64,000 nucleotides of DNA, taken from the NCBI RefSeq assembly GCF_001543285.1, contig NZ_CP014164.1, forward strand, positions 372,001 to 436,000, in the 5' to 3' direction. Shown one piece after another: positions 16,545-26,148 of the stretch. A model generated the notes under the pieces. That model saw only the letters and a program-made list of their open reading frames with translations, had not been told where the DNA came from and ran no database searches. This stretch comes from Aerococcus viridans (lineage in GTDB: Bacteria > Bacillota > Bacilli > Lactobacillales > Aerococcaceae). A program made the position numbers and the translations under genes. Positions within the stretch are counted from its first letter, which is position 1. Each line of letters opens with the position of its first letter.

Positions 16545-19500
16545 TTGGATTTACAAACATTTTTCTTGCAGGAATCTCAAAATGAGTCATTTAAACAACA
16601 AGCCAAATCAGGACAGTCTGTCCTTTATCTAGGCCTTCAAGGGGCTAGTCGGGCTTATATGGCAAAAACCCTATTGAATTTGGCCAGTGAACAAAAGGTC
16701 GTCATCGTAACCAATAATCTATTGCAGGCAGACCACTTTTATAATGACCTGCAAAGTGACTTTTCTGATGACCAATTGCATCTTTTTAATGTACCAGAAT
16801 CTGTGGCAGCTGACTGGGCAATTGCCAGTCCAGAAGCCTTAGCTGACCGGTTGACTGTTTTAAATTGGGCACGCGACACGAAAACAACCGGTGTTTTAAT
16901 CACACCTATGTTTGGTTTGAAACGCCTATTAACCCCAACTGAAATTTGGGATAATACTCGTTTACTAGTCAAGTTAGGGGATGAGTTAGAACCAGCTACC
17001 CTAGTTCAATGTCTGTTAAACCAAGGGTACCAACGGGCTGAAATTGTCATGACCCCAGGAGAAATGAGTCAACGCGGGGATATCGTAGACTTTTATCCTA
17101 TAAATGCCGAATATCCGATTCGAGTGTCTTTAGCTTTTGATGAGGTGGAGCGGATTTCAACTTTTGATCCAAATACTCAAAAATCACTACAAGACCAGCC
17201 GAGCATCAATATCCAACCGTCGCAAGAATTCATTGTCTTGCCACAACAATTGCAGGCCCAAGCCGATGCTTTTCAAAAATTGATGACCAAGTCTTTAGCT
17301 AAGATTAAAGACGAGGTGGTGAAAGATTTAGCGACTGCCGTTGTTAATGATGAAGTGCTTGCCTGGAAAAATGGCGAAACCACGGAAAACTCAAAATACT
17401 TCCACCGGTATATGTACCCAGAAACGACAACGATTCTTGACTACATTGGCGACCAAGCCTTCTTGATTTTGGACGACTATGCGCGTTTAATTCAAGAAGA
17501 GGCTACTTGGATCAGCAATACCGAAATGTATTTACAAACCATGGTTGAAATGGGGCAATTACCAGCCCAGGTTCAAGTTTATGCTGACTTTAAGGAAGGT
17601 ATTCAAGCTTTTAAAGGTCGTAAATTTTACTTTTCTGTATGGCAGCAAGGGCTAGGGTCACTGAAATTCGATGGGCTGTACCAGTACCAAACAAGAATGA
17701 TTACTCAGTTTTATGACCAAATGGACGCCCTGAAAATTGAGTTAGATGCTTGGATTCGGACAGGTCGAACAGTGGTTGTCATGTTAAAAGACAAGGACAG
17801 AGTGAAAAAAGTCCAAGCCATTTTGCAAGAAATAGATGTAACGGCTGAAGCGACGGACGAAGGGAATATCTTCGCCAACAAGATCAACTTAATTGCGGGT
17901 GGCTTATCAGGATCGATTGAATTCGTCCAAGAACGCTTAGTCTTACTGGCTGAAGCAGATATTTTCCATACCCAAAAGAAACGACGCAAGGCTAAGAAAC
18001 CGCTGATTTCAAATGCGGAACGGATCAAAAACTACCAACAATTAGAAGTTGGGGATTATGTGGTCCATGTGAACCACGGGATTGGTCGGTATACCGGGAT
18101 TGAAACGATCGAGTTTGCCGGCACTCATCAAGACTACCTGACCATTGTCTTCGCCGACCAAGCAGCTATTCATGTACCGATTGACCAGATCGATTTGGTC
18201 CAAAAATATGTGTCTGCTGAGGGGCGTGAGCCTAAATTAAATAAAATGGGCGGTAGCGAATGGGCGAAAACCAAGCAGAAGGTGTCCAGTAAGATTGAAG
18301 ATATCGCGGATGAACTGATTGACTTATACGCCTCTCGTGAAGCCCAGAAAGGTTTCGCTTTTGGTCCAGATACTGCTGAACAGGCTGAATTTGAGAATGC
18401 CTTCCCGTATACAGAAACTGATGACCAAGTCCGGTCAATCGCTGAAATTAAGAAGGATATGGAAGTAGAGAAACCGATGGACCGATTACTTGTTGGTGAT
18501 GTCGGTTTTGGGAAAACAGAAGTCGCTATGCGAGCTGTCTTTAAAGCCTTAATGGAGGGTAAACAAGTTGCTTTCCTAGTGCCAACGACTGTTTTAGCCC
18601 AACAACACTACGAAACCTTTACAGAACGGTTTGCGGACTGGCCTTTTGAAATTGGCTTACTATCTAGATTTAGAAGTAAGGCCCAACAAAATGAAACCAT
18701 TGCGGGCTTGAAAAAGGGGCAAGTGGACATTGTGATTGGTACTCACCGCATCCTGTCTAAAGATGTGGAGTTCCTTGATTTAGGCCTTTTAGTGGTCGAT
18801 GAGGAGCAACGGTTTGGGGTGAAGGCCAAGGAAAAATTGAAGGCCTTAAAAGCGAATGTGGATGTGTTGACCCTGACGGCGACACCTATTCCTCGTACCT
18901 TAAACATGTCTATGCTAGGAGTTCGGGACTTATCCGTAATTGAAACGCCACCAGCTAACCGGTATCCCGTCCAGACTTTTGTGATGGAACAAAATTACGG
19001 GGCTGTCAAAGATGCTATTGAACGAGAAATTGCTCGAGATGGTCAAGTTTTCTATCTCTTTAATAACGTGGCCCAAATCGAAGAAAAAGCAGCCTTTATC
19101 AATGAGTTGGTCCCTGAAGCGAGGGTGGCTATTGCTCACGGTCAAATGACCGTTGTCCAACTGGAAAATGTCATGATGGACTTTGTCCTTGGTGAGTTTG
19201 ATGTTTTAGTGACGACAACCATTATTGAAACAGGGGTCGACATTCCTAATGCCAACACCTTGCTGGTTGAAGGAGCCGACCGGATGGGTCTGTCTACCCT
19301 TTACCAATTACGGGGTCGGGTTGGACGGTCAACTCGAATTGCCTATGCCTATTTCATGTACCGACCAGACAAGATGTTGTCTGAGGTATCGGAAAAACGC
19401 TTGATGGCCTTGCGTGATTTCACGGAACTAGGGTCTGGTTTTAAGATTGCCATGCGTGACTTGTCCATTCGTGGGGCAGGTAACTTACTCGGGAAACAGC

Positions 19501-20246
19501 AACACGGATTTGTTAACTCAGTCGGTTTCGACCTCTATTCACAAATGCTACGTGAAGCAGTCCAACGTAAACGGGGCATTTTACCGGCTAAGAAAACTGA
19601 GCCAGTGGAAATATCACTATCTATTGATGCTTATATTCCACAGACCTATATCCGTGATGAGCGACAAAAAGTGGAGATTTATAAACGGGTGCAAGCCATG
19701 ACTAGTGTGGATGAAATGTGGGACTTGGATGATGAGTTGATGGATCGATATGGTGAACCACCAATTGAAACGCAACTTTTACTGCAAGTAGGTGCGATTA
19801 AAGCGGCGGCCGATAAGATTGGTGTGACAAGCATTAAACGGATTGCTGCCAGCAACACCATAGAAGTCCTTTTCCACGAAAATCTTGAACAAAAAATTAT
19901 GACACAAGCTATCTTCAAGGCTTTAGAGGACAATCCTTTCCGCTTAGCGATTAAGCAAGTTGGGGCTGCCTTAATGATTAGCCTAGGTTTAAACAAGTTG
20001 TCTACTGAAGAATGGTTGGACTACTTACTGCAATTTACAACCAAGTTAGCTGATGACGAAAATGTGGTCCAAATGAAGGCGGACCAATTGGCCAAGGAAA
20101 AAGCTGACTACGAGAAAGCGCAAGCCTTAAAAGCTGAACAAGAAGATGCAGCGGGTAAAGCTGCTGTAGATGCTCAAGTGAAGGCTGCTGAAAATGAAGC
20201 TGATCAAACTAGTTCAGATGCAGAAAATGACCAAGCAGGTGACTAG
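16545..20246 (+). CDS. mfd: Transcription-repair coupling factor
   Basis: A 1233-residue DNA translocase that removes stalled RNA polymerase and recruits UvrA. The start is TTG after AAAGGAGGGAG. Order: UvrB-like N-terminal domains that bind UvrA; the RNA-polymerase-interacting (CarD-like) domain with GDYVVHVNHGIGRYTG near 503-520; RecG-like helicase domains with GDVGFGKTE near 650, DEEQRFG, LTATPIPRT and QLRGRVGRS; and the C-terminal TRCF domain. The last ~60 residues form an Ala/Glu/Asp-rich tail not usually present. It functions with the UvrC encoded nearby. Three bases separate it from the next gene. Confidence 0.97.
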   Translation: MDLQTFFLQESQNESFKQQAKSGQSVLYLGLQGASRAYMAKTLLNLASEQKVVIVTNNLLQADHFYNDLQSDFSDDQLHLFNVPESVAADWAIASPEALADRLTVLNWARDTKTTGVLITPMFGLKRLLTPTEIWDNTRLLVKLGDELEPATLVQCLLNQGYQRAEIVMTPGEMSQRGDIVDFYPINAEYPIRVSLAFDEVERISTFDPNTQKSLQDQPSINIQPSQEFIVLPQQLQAQADAFQKLMTKSLAKIKDEVVKDLATAVVNDEVLAWKNGETTENSKYFHRYMYPETTTILDYIGDQAFLILDDYARLIQEEATWISNTEMYLQTMVEMGQLPAQVQVYADFKEGIQAFKGRKFYFSVWQQGLGSLKFDGLYQYQTRMITQFYDQMDALKIELDAWIRTGRTVVVMLKDKDRVKKVQAILQEIDVTAEATDEGNIFANKINLIAGGLSGSIEFVQERLVLLAEADIFHTQKKRRKAKKPLISNAERIKNYQQLEVGDYVVHVNHGIGRYTGIETIEFAGTHQDYLTIVFADQAAIHVPIDQIDLVQKYVSAEGREPKLNKMGGSEWAKTKQKVSSKIEDIADELIDLYASREAQKGFAFGPDTAEQAEFENAFPYTETDDQVRSIAEIKKDMEVEKPMDRLLVGDVGFGKTEVAMRAVFKALMEGKQVAFLVPTTVLAQQHYETFTERFADWPFEIGLLSRFRSKAQQNETIAGLKKGQVDIVIGTHRILSKDVEFLDLGLLVVDEEQRFGVKAKEKLKALKANVDVLTLTATPIPRTLNMSMLGVRDLSVIETPPANRYPVQTFVMEQNYGAVKDAIEREIARDGQVFYLFNNVAQIEEKAAFINELVPEARVAIAHGQMTVVQLENVMMDFVLGEFDVLVTTTIIETGVDIPNANTLLVEGADRMGLSTLYQLRGRVGRSTRIAYAYFMYRPDKMLSEVSEKRLMALRDFTELGSGFKIAMRDLSIRGAGNLLGKQQHGFVNSVGFDLYSQMLREAVQRKRGILPAKKTEPVEISLSIDAYIPQTYIRDERQKVEIYKRVQAMTSVDEMWDLDDELMDRYGEPPIETQLLLQVGAIKAAADKIGVTSIKRIAASNTIEVLFHENLEQKIMTQAIFKALEDNPFRLAIKQVGAALMISLGLNKLSTEEWLDYLLQFTTKLADDENVVQMKADQLAKEKADYEKAQALKAEQEDAAGKAAVDAQVKAAENEADQTSSDAENDQAGD

Positions 20247-20249
20247 AAG

Positions 20250-21911
20250 GTGAAAAATGACGATTCAAAGGCAAACTCAACAGGCCAAGTGGCCATGCAA
20301 GGGGCTGCCGTTCTAACACTCGCGGCCTTAGTGGCGAAAGTATTGTCTGCTATCTACCGGGTCCCTTTACAGAATATGGTCGGTAACGAAGGGTTCTATG
20401 TCTACCAACAGGTCTATCCAATTTACGGAATAGGGATGACCTTTGCTTTAAATGGTTTACCATCCTTTATTGGTAAACAAGTCGCACTACAAAATAACAA
20501 GCGGCAAAGTAAATCTTTGTTGAAGAGATACACAGTCATTGTATCGGTCTTTGCGCTCGCTTGTTTTGCCCTGATTTATTTTGGGGCTGATTGGATTGCG
20601 GCTATGATGGGTGATGGTTTGCTTGCGCCTGTTATCAAAAGCGTGTCTTTTATGTTCCTCTTGATGCCAGGTTTACTCCTGTCTAGAGGTTTTATGCAGG
20701 GGCATAATCTTATGACCCCAACCGCTATTTCGCAAGTAACCGAGCAATTTGTTCGGGTAGCAGTTATTTTAACTGTCGCCTTCACCTTTAGCCAGATGCA
20801 GGGGACTGGCGCGAAACCTGATGTCTACCAGATGGGTTTTTGGACCATGCAGTCAGCTTGGATTGCCGCCGCAGCTGCTTCGATCGTCATGGCTTATTAC
20901 TTGTTAAATTACCGCGAGAAGGCCATGTACCAAGACTTTTTAGCCGGGCATTACGGGTTAGATCAAGCGAGTGACCCTGATGACGGCGCAGGCTTATCCT
21001 GGACTAAATTAACCAAAGACTTTGTCACAGAAGGCTTTGTTATTTGTTTCTTCTCAGCACTATTGGTCTTTTATCAGCTGATTGATGCCTTTACCGTTTA
21101 TGACCAACTGGTAGATAATGGGATTACGACGGCGGTAGCTAAGGATTTGAAGGGCATTTACGACCGTGGCCAACCCATTGTACAATTGGGCATGGTTGTG
21201 GCCACATCGCTTGCCACTTCATTCTTACCCACCCTTGCTTTAGTGAAAAAGGGTGACCGCAAGCAAGCTGGCGAATTTGAAATCGTCAGCAGACAATACC
21301 TACGGGTGACTCTCTTTTTCGCCACCATCATTACGGGCGGTTTGATATCGATCATGCCCCAATTAAACCATTTCCTATTTGCTAGTTCTGCTGGCTCTGA
21401 GGTCTTAGTGGTTTATGTGCTGATGGTTATCTTTGCCAGTCTCATATTAGGGCAAAATAATATTCTCCAAGCCCAAGGACAGTGGTATAAAGCAGGTATT
21501 GCCTTTGTGGTCGGTATGCTGGTTAAAGGGATATTTACAGCGAGTTTAGTTGGTTTCCTAGGTACTGTAGGAGCGGCCTGGGCAACCAATTTAGGTTTAG
21601 TGGCTATGAGCATTTACCTAGATTGGACCTTGCCTAAGGAAGTGCGTCTGTTGAAATGGGGGCGAGTAGCCTTTAAAGCAGGGTTATTAGCTGTTTTAAT
21701 GGTTGCGGTGAACTTTATCTTAGCTTACTTATGGCACCAAGTCTTAGGGGTAGCGCCGGAACGGTTGATGGATGCCTTGTTGATGGGGATTCAAATCCTT
21801 GTAGGCGTTTTGTTGGTGGTTGGTTACTTACGGAAAGACCCGATATTAAACCAAGTCGAATGGGAAACCTTACCAAAGGGCGAGCTGATATGGCGACTAT
21901 TGCAGGGGTAA
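20250..21911 (+). CDS. Polysaccharide transporter / lipid-linked flippase of MVF-PST type (YabM-like)
   Basis: A 553-residue integral membrane protein with about 14 hydrophobic segments. The start is GTG, three bases after mfd, which suggests translational coupling. The N-terminal AALVAKVLSAIYRVPLQNMVG and the overall fold pattern match the SpoVB/YabM/MurJ-like superfamily, which flips lipid-linked sugars across the membrane. Its place after mfd is that of B. subtilis yabM. Whether it moves lipid II or another polymer precursor cannot be told. No YabN (MazG-type) gene follows, unlike in Bacillus. Confidence 0.85.
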   Translation: MKNDDSKANSTGQVAMQGAAVLTLAALVAKVLSAIYRVPLQNMVGNEGFYVYQQVYPIYGIGMTFALNGLPSFIGKQVALQNNKRQSKSLLKRYTVIVSVFALACFALIYFGADWIAAMMGDGLLAPVIKSVSFMFLLMPGLLLSRGFMQGHNLMTPTAISQVTEQFVRVAVILTVAFTFSQMQGTGAKPDVYQMGFWTMQSAWIAAAAASIVMAYYLLNYREKAMYQDFLAGHYGLDQASDPDDGAGLSWTKLTKDFVTEGFVICFFSALLVFYQLIDAFTVYDQLVDNGITTAVAKDLKGIYDRGQPIVQLGMVVATSLATSFLPTLALVKKGDRKQAGEFEIVSRQYLRVTLFFATIITGGLISIMPQLNHFLFASSAGSEVLVVYVLMVIFASLILGQNNILQAQGQWYKAGIAFVVGMLVKGIFTASLVGFLGTVGAAWATNLGLVAMSIYLDWTLPKEVRLLKWGRVAFKAGLLAVLMVAVNFILAYLWHQVLGVAPERLMDALLMGIQILVGVLLVVGYLRKDPILNQVEWETLPKGELIWRLLQG

Positions 21912-22228
21912 AGCGTAGTGAATGAGTGCACGTTCCGGAAATGGTCGAGGTGTCCCGGATATTGAGGGAAAGGCGTCCCAGATCCGTGAATGTTGTTTCT
22001 AATATGGGTATAGTCATTTTGCCTAAAGAATCATTAAAGCTTGTAAGGGGATAAAACTCCGGAAAAGCTAGCAAATTCCTAGCTTATTGGTTAAGGACTA
22101 GGCGCAAACCATGGTATACTAGATTTAAGATAAGTATGGAAATGGTTTTTGTGGATTAATTTAGAGAAAATTAAAAGAAACTAGCCGAATTTTCAAAAAA
22201 ATACGTATAAAATAAAGGAGCAAGATTT
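21912..22228 (+). other. Gap between flippase gene and rqcP, with promoter
   Basis: An extended -10 box TGGTATACT (TATACT at 22115-22120) with a weak TTAAGG -35 probably drives rqcP-divIC. A 40-odd codon open stretch at 21924-22052 has no ribosome binding site and no family I recognise. B. subtilis has yabN here. Confidence 0.5.
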
Positions 22229-22507
22229 TTGCGATTAGATAAATTTTTAAAAGTATCCAGAATTATTAAAAGAAGAAGTGTTGCTAAAGAAGTTGCGGAC
22301 AAGGGTCGGATTACCATTAATGGTCGTCCAGCTAAGTCAGGTACAGATGTTAAAATCGGTGACGAACTGGTAATTACATTTGGGAATAAGGACATGACTG
22401 TTCGCGTTGAAAACTTGAAAGAAACAACACGAAAAGATGAAGCGGAAAATATGTTTACCATAGTTGGCGAAAGTTACCACGAGGATCAGGAAAAAGGTAG
22501 TATTTAG
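22229..22507 (+). CDS. rqcP: S4-domain RNA-binding protein RqcP (YabO)
   Basis: A 92-residue basic protein starting with TTG after AAAGGAG. The S4 domain (RLDKFLKVSRIIKRRSVAKE, then INGRPAKSGTDVKIGD) covers most of it. In B. subtilis the YabO/RqcP protein works with RqcH on 60S-like obstructed 50S subunits to add Ala tails to stalled chains. It is followed by divIC as in Bacillus. The acidic C-terminus is short. Confidence 0.92.
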   Translation: MRLDKFLKVSRIIKRRSVAKEVADKGRITINGRPAKSGTDVKIGDELVITFGNKDMTVRVENLKETTRKDEAENMFTIVGESYHEDQEKGSI

Positions 22508-22602
22508 TCTTGATTTATGATGGCGCTAGCTTTGAATTATTGTTATACTATTTAAGTATATGATTGACGGATTCAAAACAACCACAGAAAGGGGTTTTTG
22601 CT

Positions 22603-23046
22603 ATGCGGCCAGAAGATCGTCCCGACCGTGAAAGCAAAAAAGTGACATCATTAGCAAAACACCGTAAAGCAAAAACCAAGAAGTGGTCACGAAAACCAAG
22701 GACCACAGCTGATTGGATTACATGGCTTGTCGTTGGTATCTTCGCTGTTGTGACTTTGGGTTGTGTGTCGACTGCTTATGCAGCGCACAAGGATCAGCAA
22801 GGCGTTGAAGAACAAATCGCTTTAACTGAGGATGAAATTGCCGGTGAACAAAAGGCGATTGACACCTTAAGTCAACAAGCAACCTTACTAAAAGATGATG
22901 AATACGTGGCAAAATTAGCGCGGTCACGGTACTACTTAAGTAAAGATGGGGAAATCATCTTCAGTGTGCCTGAAGATAATGCTTCTAAACAAGCTGAAAT
23001 CTTAAATAAGGCTTATTTACAAAATCAAGAAAATAATGATGAATAA
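22603..23046 (+). CDS. divIC: Cell division protein DivIC (FtsB/FtsL-like septum initiator)
   Basis: A 147-residue bitopic membrane protein. The ATG at 22603 follows GAAAGGGG at a good distance; a TTG 13 codons earlier has no site. A basic cytoplasmic N-terminus is followed by one membrane helix (WITWLVVGIFAVVTLGCVST) and an extracytoplasmic coiled coil. A DEYVAKLARSRYYLSKDGEI segment is typical of DivIC. It joins FtsL and DivIB in the divisome that activates septal wall synthesis. Confidence 0.92.
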   Translation: MRPEDRPDRESKKVTSLAKHRKAKTKKWSRKPRTTADWITWLVVGIFAVVTLGCVSTAYAAHKDQQGVEEQIALTEDEIAGEQKAIDTLSQQATLLKDDEYVAKLARSRYYLSKDGEIIFSVPEDNASKQAEILNKAYLQNQENNDE

Positions 23047-23141
23047 ATTGCGCTAACAAGGTAAACTAGAAATAGCTTTACTCGTCCGGATAAAAATCCT
23101 TTTACCGGATGCAAGAATTTCAAGGAGGATATTTGGGATAC

Positions 23142-23702
23142 ATGGCAATTGAAGTAGGAAATAAAGTTACCGGAAAAGTTACAGGGATTACAAAATTTGG
23201 TGCATTTGTTGATTTAGGAGAAGGCAAAAATGGTTTAGTCCACATCTCTGAAGTAGCTGAAGGATACGTGAAAGATATCAACGATGTCTTATCGGTTGGA
23301 GATGAAGTAACTGTTTTAGTGACCAATGTAGCTGATGACGGTAAGATTGCATTGTCAATCCGTCGTTTAAACGCAGATAGCGCAAGCAAACCAGCGTCTT
23401 CTAATCGCGGAAACAACGATGGTGGCGGTCGCGACCGTAGCAACCAAAACTTCCGTAAAGATGACAACCGCGACAACCGTGGTGGTGGCTATCAAGGTAA
23501 ACCAAAATCAAACAACCATTCAGGTGGTCGTTCAAACTTTGGTGGCGGGAATTCATTCAAGTCTAACGCTGGTAACAAAGCGGGGACAAATGATTTTGAT
23601 AGCCTGATGTCATCATTCTTAAAAGATTCCGATGACCGTTTAACTTCATTAAAACGTAATACAGAAGGTAAACGCGGTGGCCGAGGCGGCCGTCGTTCTT
23701 AA
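23142..23702 (+). CDS. S1-domain RNA-binding protein (YabR-like)
   Basis: A 186-residue protein. The S1 domain fills residues 1-75 (GNKVTGKVTGITKFGAFVDL and GLVHISEVAEGYVKDI). The rest is a low-complexity Gly/Asn/Arg/Asp-rich tail ending GRGGRGGRRS, similar to RGG-type RNA-binding tails. AAGGAGG is 13 bases from the ATG at 23142 and 4 from a TTG at 23133, so the start is uncertain by three codons. It holds the position of B. subtilis yabR after divIC. Its precise role is unknown. Confidence 0.88.
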   Translation: MAIEVGNKVTGKVTGITKFGAFVDLGEGKNGLVHISEVAEGYVKDINDVLSVGDEVTVLVTNVADDGKIALSIRRLNADSASKPASSNRGNNDGGGRDRSNQNFRKDDNRDNRGGGYQGKPKSNNHSGGRSNFGGGNSFKSNAGNKAGTNDFDSLMSSFLKDSDDRLTSLKRNTEGKRGGRGGRRS

Positions 23703-23762
23703 TGAGATATAGGGGGTTGTGACTAAGGTTACAGGCCCAAAAACTAAGTGTAGACACTTATT

Positions 23763-23799
23763 GAGAGGGGTCTGTGGCAATTTGTCGCAGACCTCTTTG
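23763..23799 (+). terminator. Terminator after the S1-domain gene
   Basis: AGGGGTCTG (23766-23774) pairs with CAGACCTCT (23788-23796) around a loop, followed by a weak TTTG. The T-run is short. Confidence 0.55.
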
Positions 23800-23877
23800 A
23801 TGTTTAATCGTGTCTAAGATAGATAGGGATAAATAGAGAATATTCGGGAAAGTAAAAACTTAGGAAAGGAGCGGTAT

Positions 23878-25332
23878 ATGATGGGTGAAAATCTATTAAA
23901 GGTAGTGGAAGACTGGCTATTAGCTACGAAAGACCGGTTGAAGTCGCAGCTACCGGCTAACTATAGGCCAATTGATGGGCAGATCCCTTTTCTATTGGCT
24001 GTGTCTGGTGGCGTAGATTCTATGGTTTTGTTAGATTTGTTTCACCGCTTAAGTCAGAAATCTTTAGTGACTTTTTCAGTGATCCATATCAACCACCAGC
24101 TCCGTCCTGAATCAACGGCTGAGCAAGATATGGTCATCAAATTTTGTGAGGACCGAGATATCCCTATCCAAATAGTGGCTTGGGACCACGATGACCCGCA
24201 GAATCCAAATCGGTCGGAATTGGCGGCGCGCGAATTCCGATATGCGGTCTTTAAGCGGATGATGGTCTTGACTAAGTCACCTTTCTTAGTGACAGCCCAC
24301 CATCAAAATGACCAGGCGGAAACAGTCCTGATGCGGTTGGTTCATGGCGGCCGCTTGAAGAGTATTGCCGGCATTCATCCCTACCGGCCAATTCACTTGG
24401 ACCAGGGCTTGCAGACGGGTTATGTGCTCCGCCCCTTGTTAAGTGTGGATAAGGCTGATTTATATGAATATGCAACGGCGTGGCAGATCCCTTTTAGTGA
24501 GGACGCGTCTAATCTTGACCTGGCTTATACCAGAAACAGGTTTAGACAGCAGTATCTGCCGGAATTGGAGGCGGAAGATGGCGCTCTTGTTGACCATCTG
24601 GGCGACTTTGCCTTGGCTGCTCAAGCGACCAGCCGGTTTGCTGATGCATATATGGACCAAGTTTTAAGAGATGTCTTGATGAAAAAAGATGACACTTGGC
24701 AAGTTGATTTGGCGGCCATAGCGGACTATGACTTACCTGAACAAGTTTTGTTGTGGCAGCGATTGTTTGACCGAACGGGGGTTGCCGATTTAGCCGCCTT
24801 TACGCAAGACGGCTTTAAGCGGATGGTGGCTTTCTTACAGAGCGAGAATGGGCAAGCTGAGTGGCGGTTGCCGGGAGGCTACCGCCTGGTCAAGGTGTAT
24901 GATACGGCCTATATTCTGCACGGTGGCCGGTCTGATTTCTTGGCGGGTGCTGGTGCCGCCGGTAAAAGGACTGAGCAAGTTTTAAGTTGGCAGGACTGGG
25001 TGGCAGTAGGCGACCGGGTCAAGTTTGGTTGGTTTGACGAGGATCAAGCAGATGTTTATTTGGACCAAGGGGCTGTCTTGTTGGCTGAGGTGGGTGCTGA
25101 GGTTAGCTTGACGGTGCGCAATCGCCTTCCCGGAGATTTTATCCGACTGTCAAACGGTCATCGACAAAAGCTAAATCGTTTTTTAATCAACGAAAAAGTC
25201 CCGTCTGGTATCCGAGATGATATTTTTGTATTAGCGGATAACCAGCAAGAGGTGTGGGGCCTCTTTTTAAATGGAGAGGTCTTATATGTAAACCGGAGTG
25301 GTGCGGGGGCTAAAGTATTGGTAAATTTTTAG
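23878..25332 (+). CDS. tilS: tRNA(Ile)-lysidine synthetase
   Basis: A 484-residue enzyme that converts C34 of the CAU-anticodon tRNA-Ile to lysidine so that it reads AUA; essential in most bacteria. The N-terminal PP-loop AVSGGVDSMVLLDLF (about residues 40-55) binds ATP. Conserved INHQLRPES and TAHHQNDQAETVLMRL blocks follow. The C-terminal TilS domain ends with NRLPGDFIRLSNGHRQKLNRF. GGAGCGG precedes two adjacent ATG codons (23878 and 23881). It is followed by hpt as in Bacillus. Confidence 0.96.
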   Translation: MMGENLLKVVEDWLLATKDRLKSQLPANYRPIDGQIPFLLAVSGGVDSMVLLDLFHRLSQKSLVTFSVIHINHQLRPESTAEQDMVIKFCEDRDIPIQIVAWDHDDPQNPNRSELAAREFRYAVFKRMMVLTKSPFLVTAHHQNDQAETVLMRLVHGGRLKSIAGIHPYRPIHLDQGLQTGYVLRPLLSVDKADLYEYATAWQIPFSEDASNLDLAYTRNRFRQQYLPELEAEDGALVDHLGDFALAAQATSRFADAYMDQVLRDVLMKKDDTWQVDLAAIADYDLPEQVLLWQRLFDRTGVADLAAFTQDGFKRMVAFLQSENGQAEWRLPGGYRLVKVYDTAYILHGGRSDFLAGAGAAGKRTEQVLSWQDWVAVGDRVKFGWFDEDQADVYLDQGAVLLAEVGAEVSLTVRNRLPGDFIRLSNGHRQKLNRFLINEKVPSGIRDDIFVLADNQQEVWGLFLNGEVLYVNRSGAGAKVLVNF

Positions 25333-25350
25333 GGGTTTTTGACGTATTTG

Positions 25351-25379
25351 TTGGCGTTTAATGGTAAGATTGATATAAT
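25351..25379 (+). promoter_or_regulatory. Promoter of hpt
   Basis: TTGGCG (25351-25356), a 17-base spacer, and TATAAT (25374-25379). Confidence 0.65.
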
Positions 25380-25528
25380 ACTTTTCGCTTATTGAATGTT
25401 TTTAGGGTGGTTTTTCTGCGCTAAAGGGGCTAGATTTGAATGAGTAGTCTTAATTAATTGCTATTAAATTGGGTTATTTGCTAAAATAACCTAGAATTAT
25501 GTGAAATGAAATGTGGAGGATTATAGGC

Positions 25529-26080
25529 ATGCATAAAGATGTAGAGGAAATTTTAGTTTCGACTGAGGAAATTGCGGAACGTATTCAGGTGTTAGGTGAG
25601 GAGTTAACGGCGGATTATCAAGATAAGAACCCGATTGTGGTTGGTATTTTGAAGGGTTCTGTCCCATTCATGTCTGACTTGATTCGTGCAATGGATGTTA
25701 AATTACAAATTGACTTTATGGATATTTCAAGTTACGGCGGTGGGGTTGAGTCATCAGGTCAGGTGAAAATTTTGAAGGACTTAGATGCAGATGTATCTGG
25801 TCGTCACGTGATTATTGTTGAAGATATCGTGGATACTGGTAATACGCTAGCGAAAATTCATGATTTGTTCCAACACCGTAATGCAGCAAGTGTGAAGGTG
25901 GTAACTTTACTTAATAAACCTGAACGCCGTACTGCAGATGTTTCAGTGGATTATATTGGTTTTGAAATCCCTGACAAGTTTGTAATTGGTTATGGTATGG
26001 ATTTTGACGAAGAGTACCGACAATTGCCTTATATCGGCATTTTGAAGCCTAGTGTTTACGCACATTTATTCCATAATTAG
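25529..26080 (+). CDS. hpt: Hypoxanthine phosphoribosyltransferase
   Basis: A 183-residue purine salvage enzyme joining hypoxanthine or guanine to PRPP. The ATG at 25529 follows GGAGG at 9 bases; an ATG six codons earlier overlaps that site. Seen: GILKGSVPFMSDLIRA, flexible-loop SSYGGGVESSG, and the PRPP loop VEDIVDTGNTL. In B. subtilis HprT also interacts with TilS and FtsH, encoded on either side here as well. Confidence 0.95.
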   Translation: MHKDVEEILVSTEEIAERIQVLGEELTADYQDKNPIVVGILKGSVPFMSDLIRAMDVKLQIDFMDISSYGGGVESSGQVKILKDLDADVSGRHVIIVEDIVDTGNTLAKIHDLFQHRNAASVKVVTLLNKPERRTADVSVDYIGFEIPDKFVIGYGMDFDEEYRQLPYIGILKPSVYAHLFHN

Positions 26081-26148
26081 TGAATTTATTTATATTTATA
26101 ACTATTCGATGGCTACTATAAGAACAAGAATTAGAATGGGGAAAATGA

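Noticed and set aside
21715-22074. 119-codon minus-strand open frame at the end of the flippase gene
   Set aside because: Half lies opposite the flippase gene; no ribosome binding site or recognisable motif.
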